Below, in pieces: positions 5,833 through 6,320 of a stretch of DNA of 6,320 bases. The position numbers and the translations under genes are program-made. The notes under the pieces are model-generated. The model worked only from the letters and a program-made list of their open reading frames with translations. It ran no database searches and was not told the DNA's origin. The DNA comes from Gammaproteobacteria bacterium (lineage in GTDB: Bacteria > Pseudomonadota > Gammaproteobacteria > Steroidobacterales > Steroidobacteraceae): positions 1-6,320 of the forward strand of contig PMHN01000298.1 of the NCBI GenBank assembly GCA_003156695.1, in the 5' to 3' direction. Numbering within the stretch: the stretch's first letter is position 1; each line of letters starts with the position of its first letter.

Positions 5833-6320
5833 GCGTCGCGGCGCGGTGTGCCCGGGGGTGCGCTCATGATGTTGGTGCGCTCGAAGAGCTCGGCTTTCAG
5901 GCGGAAGGTCGCCGACACGTCCTCGTCGCCGTAGCCGCGCGCGATGAGTTCGGCGTACTCCGCCAGCATGCGTTCCACCACCGGCAGGGCGACGCCGAAA
6001 CGCGCCGCCATGTCGCGGCAGATCGTGAGGTCCTTGGCGTGCAGCCGCACGCGAAACCCGGCGGGGAAATCCCCGCGCACCATGTTGGGAGCGCGGTGCA
6101 CGAAGTACCACGACGAACCCGCGCCCTTGCCGAGGGTGTCGACGAGCTTATCGAGCGGCAGGCCCTGCGCGCGGGCGAACGCCATGGCCTCGGATATCGC
6201 CTCGATGATGCCGGCGCACATGATCTGATTGGTGGCCTTGGCGGCCTGGCCGCTGCCGACCGGGCCAAAGTGAGTGATGGTGCGGCCGAGCGCGCTTAAG
6301 ATCGGCATGGCACGGGTGAA
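5829..6320 (-). CDS. NAD(P)-dependent beta-hydroxyacid dehydrogenase (3-hydroxyisobutyrate dehydrogenase family), 5' truncated
   Basis: The C-terminal part of a cytoplasmic oxidoreductase of the 3-hydroxyisobutyrate dehydrogenase / tartronate semialdehyde reductase family, which interconverts beta-hydroxyacids and semialdehydes. The frame is open to the right edge (F-T-R-A before the Met at 6308), so the Rossmann cofactor domain lies outside and that Met is internal. Visible are HFGPVGSGQAAKATNQ, with the probable catalytic Lys at 6237-6239 and the conserved Asn three residues on, then the all-alpha C-terminal domain with LHAKDLTICRDMAARFGVALPVVE and GYGDEDVSAT, both typical of the family. 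The end at 5829 is complete. Exact substrate (3-hydroxyisobutyrate, tartronate semialdehyde, a succinic semialdehyde-like compound or another) cannot be decided without the N-terminal half. It is the first visible gene of the operon with the sensor kinase and regulator. The promoter is beyond the window. Confidence 0.9.
   Translation of the reverse strand, partial: FTRAMPILSALGRTITHFGPVGSGQAAKATNQIMCAGIIEAISEAMAFARAQGLPLDKLVDTLGKGAGSSWYFVHRAPNMVRGDFPAGFRVRLHAKDLTICRDMAARFGVALPVVERMLAEYAELIARGYGDEDVSATFRLKAELFERTNIMSAPPGTPRRDA

Noticed and set aside
5023..5934. 303-residue plus-strand frame opposite the sensor kinase
   Set aside because: Gln/Arg/His-rich antisense shadow with no domain, no convincing ribosome binding site, and overlap with two solid genes.
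5833..6111. 93-residue N-terminal extension of the sensor kinase frame
   Set aside because: It lies entirely within the dehydrogenase coding region on the same strand in another frame, is Arg/His/Gly-rich with no domain character, and the ATG at 5832 gives a sensible N-terminus and an ATGA overlap.

Overview
This is a high-GC window from a Gram-negative bacterium. An outer-membrane TonB-dependent receptor with a signal peptide, an HslU ATPase and an AlgZ/AlgR-type two-component pair together point to a proteobacterium. The AlgZ/AlgR-like pair suggests a gammaproteobacterium of a GC-rich, TonB-receptor-rich lineage. The central domain of HslU, however, reads more like alphaproteobacterial versions, so I leave the class open. 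The placement is inference from remembered family patterns, not from a search.

Layout. (1) Positions 1-1178, plus strand: the 3' part of hslU, the ATPase of the HslVU protease, cut by the left edge. (2) Positions 1179-1437: a 259-base gap with several inverted repeats, including a 15-base perfect palindrome and a GNRA-loop hairpin just before the ribosome binding site of the next gene. (3) Positions 1438-3912, plus strand: a complete 824-residue TonB-dependent outer-membrane receptor, ending in a clear intrinsic terminator at 3944-3978. (4) Positions 3998-6320, minus strand, convergent with the receptor: a tightly packed operon. In transcription order it holds a partial NAD(P)-dependent beta-hydroxyacid dehydrogenase cut by the right edge, a LytS/AlgZ-type membrane sensor kinase, and a LytTR/AlgR-type response regulator. 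Both junctions are four-base ATGA start/stop overlaps, so the three proteins are probably made from one mRNA with coupled translation.

How the parts relate. The kinase and regulator form a complete sensing circuit: a membrane sensor phosphorylates the receiver domain, and the LytTR domain binds DNA. The coupled dehydrogenase may tie the circuit to hydroxyacid or semialdehyde metabolism, but that is only a genomic-context hint. HslU and the receptor have no evident functional link to the operon. I see no mobile element, CRISPR array, tRNA or rRNA. I found no clearly undescribed system. The points most worth checking are the dehydrogenase-kinase-regulator coupling, the degenerate ATP-binding motifs of the kinase, and the structured leader of the receptor gene.
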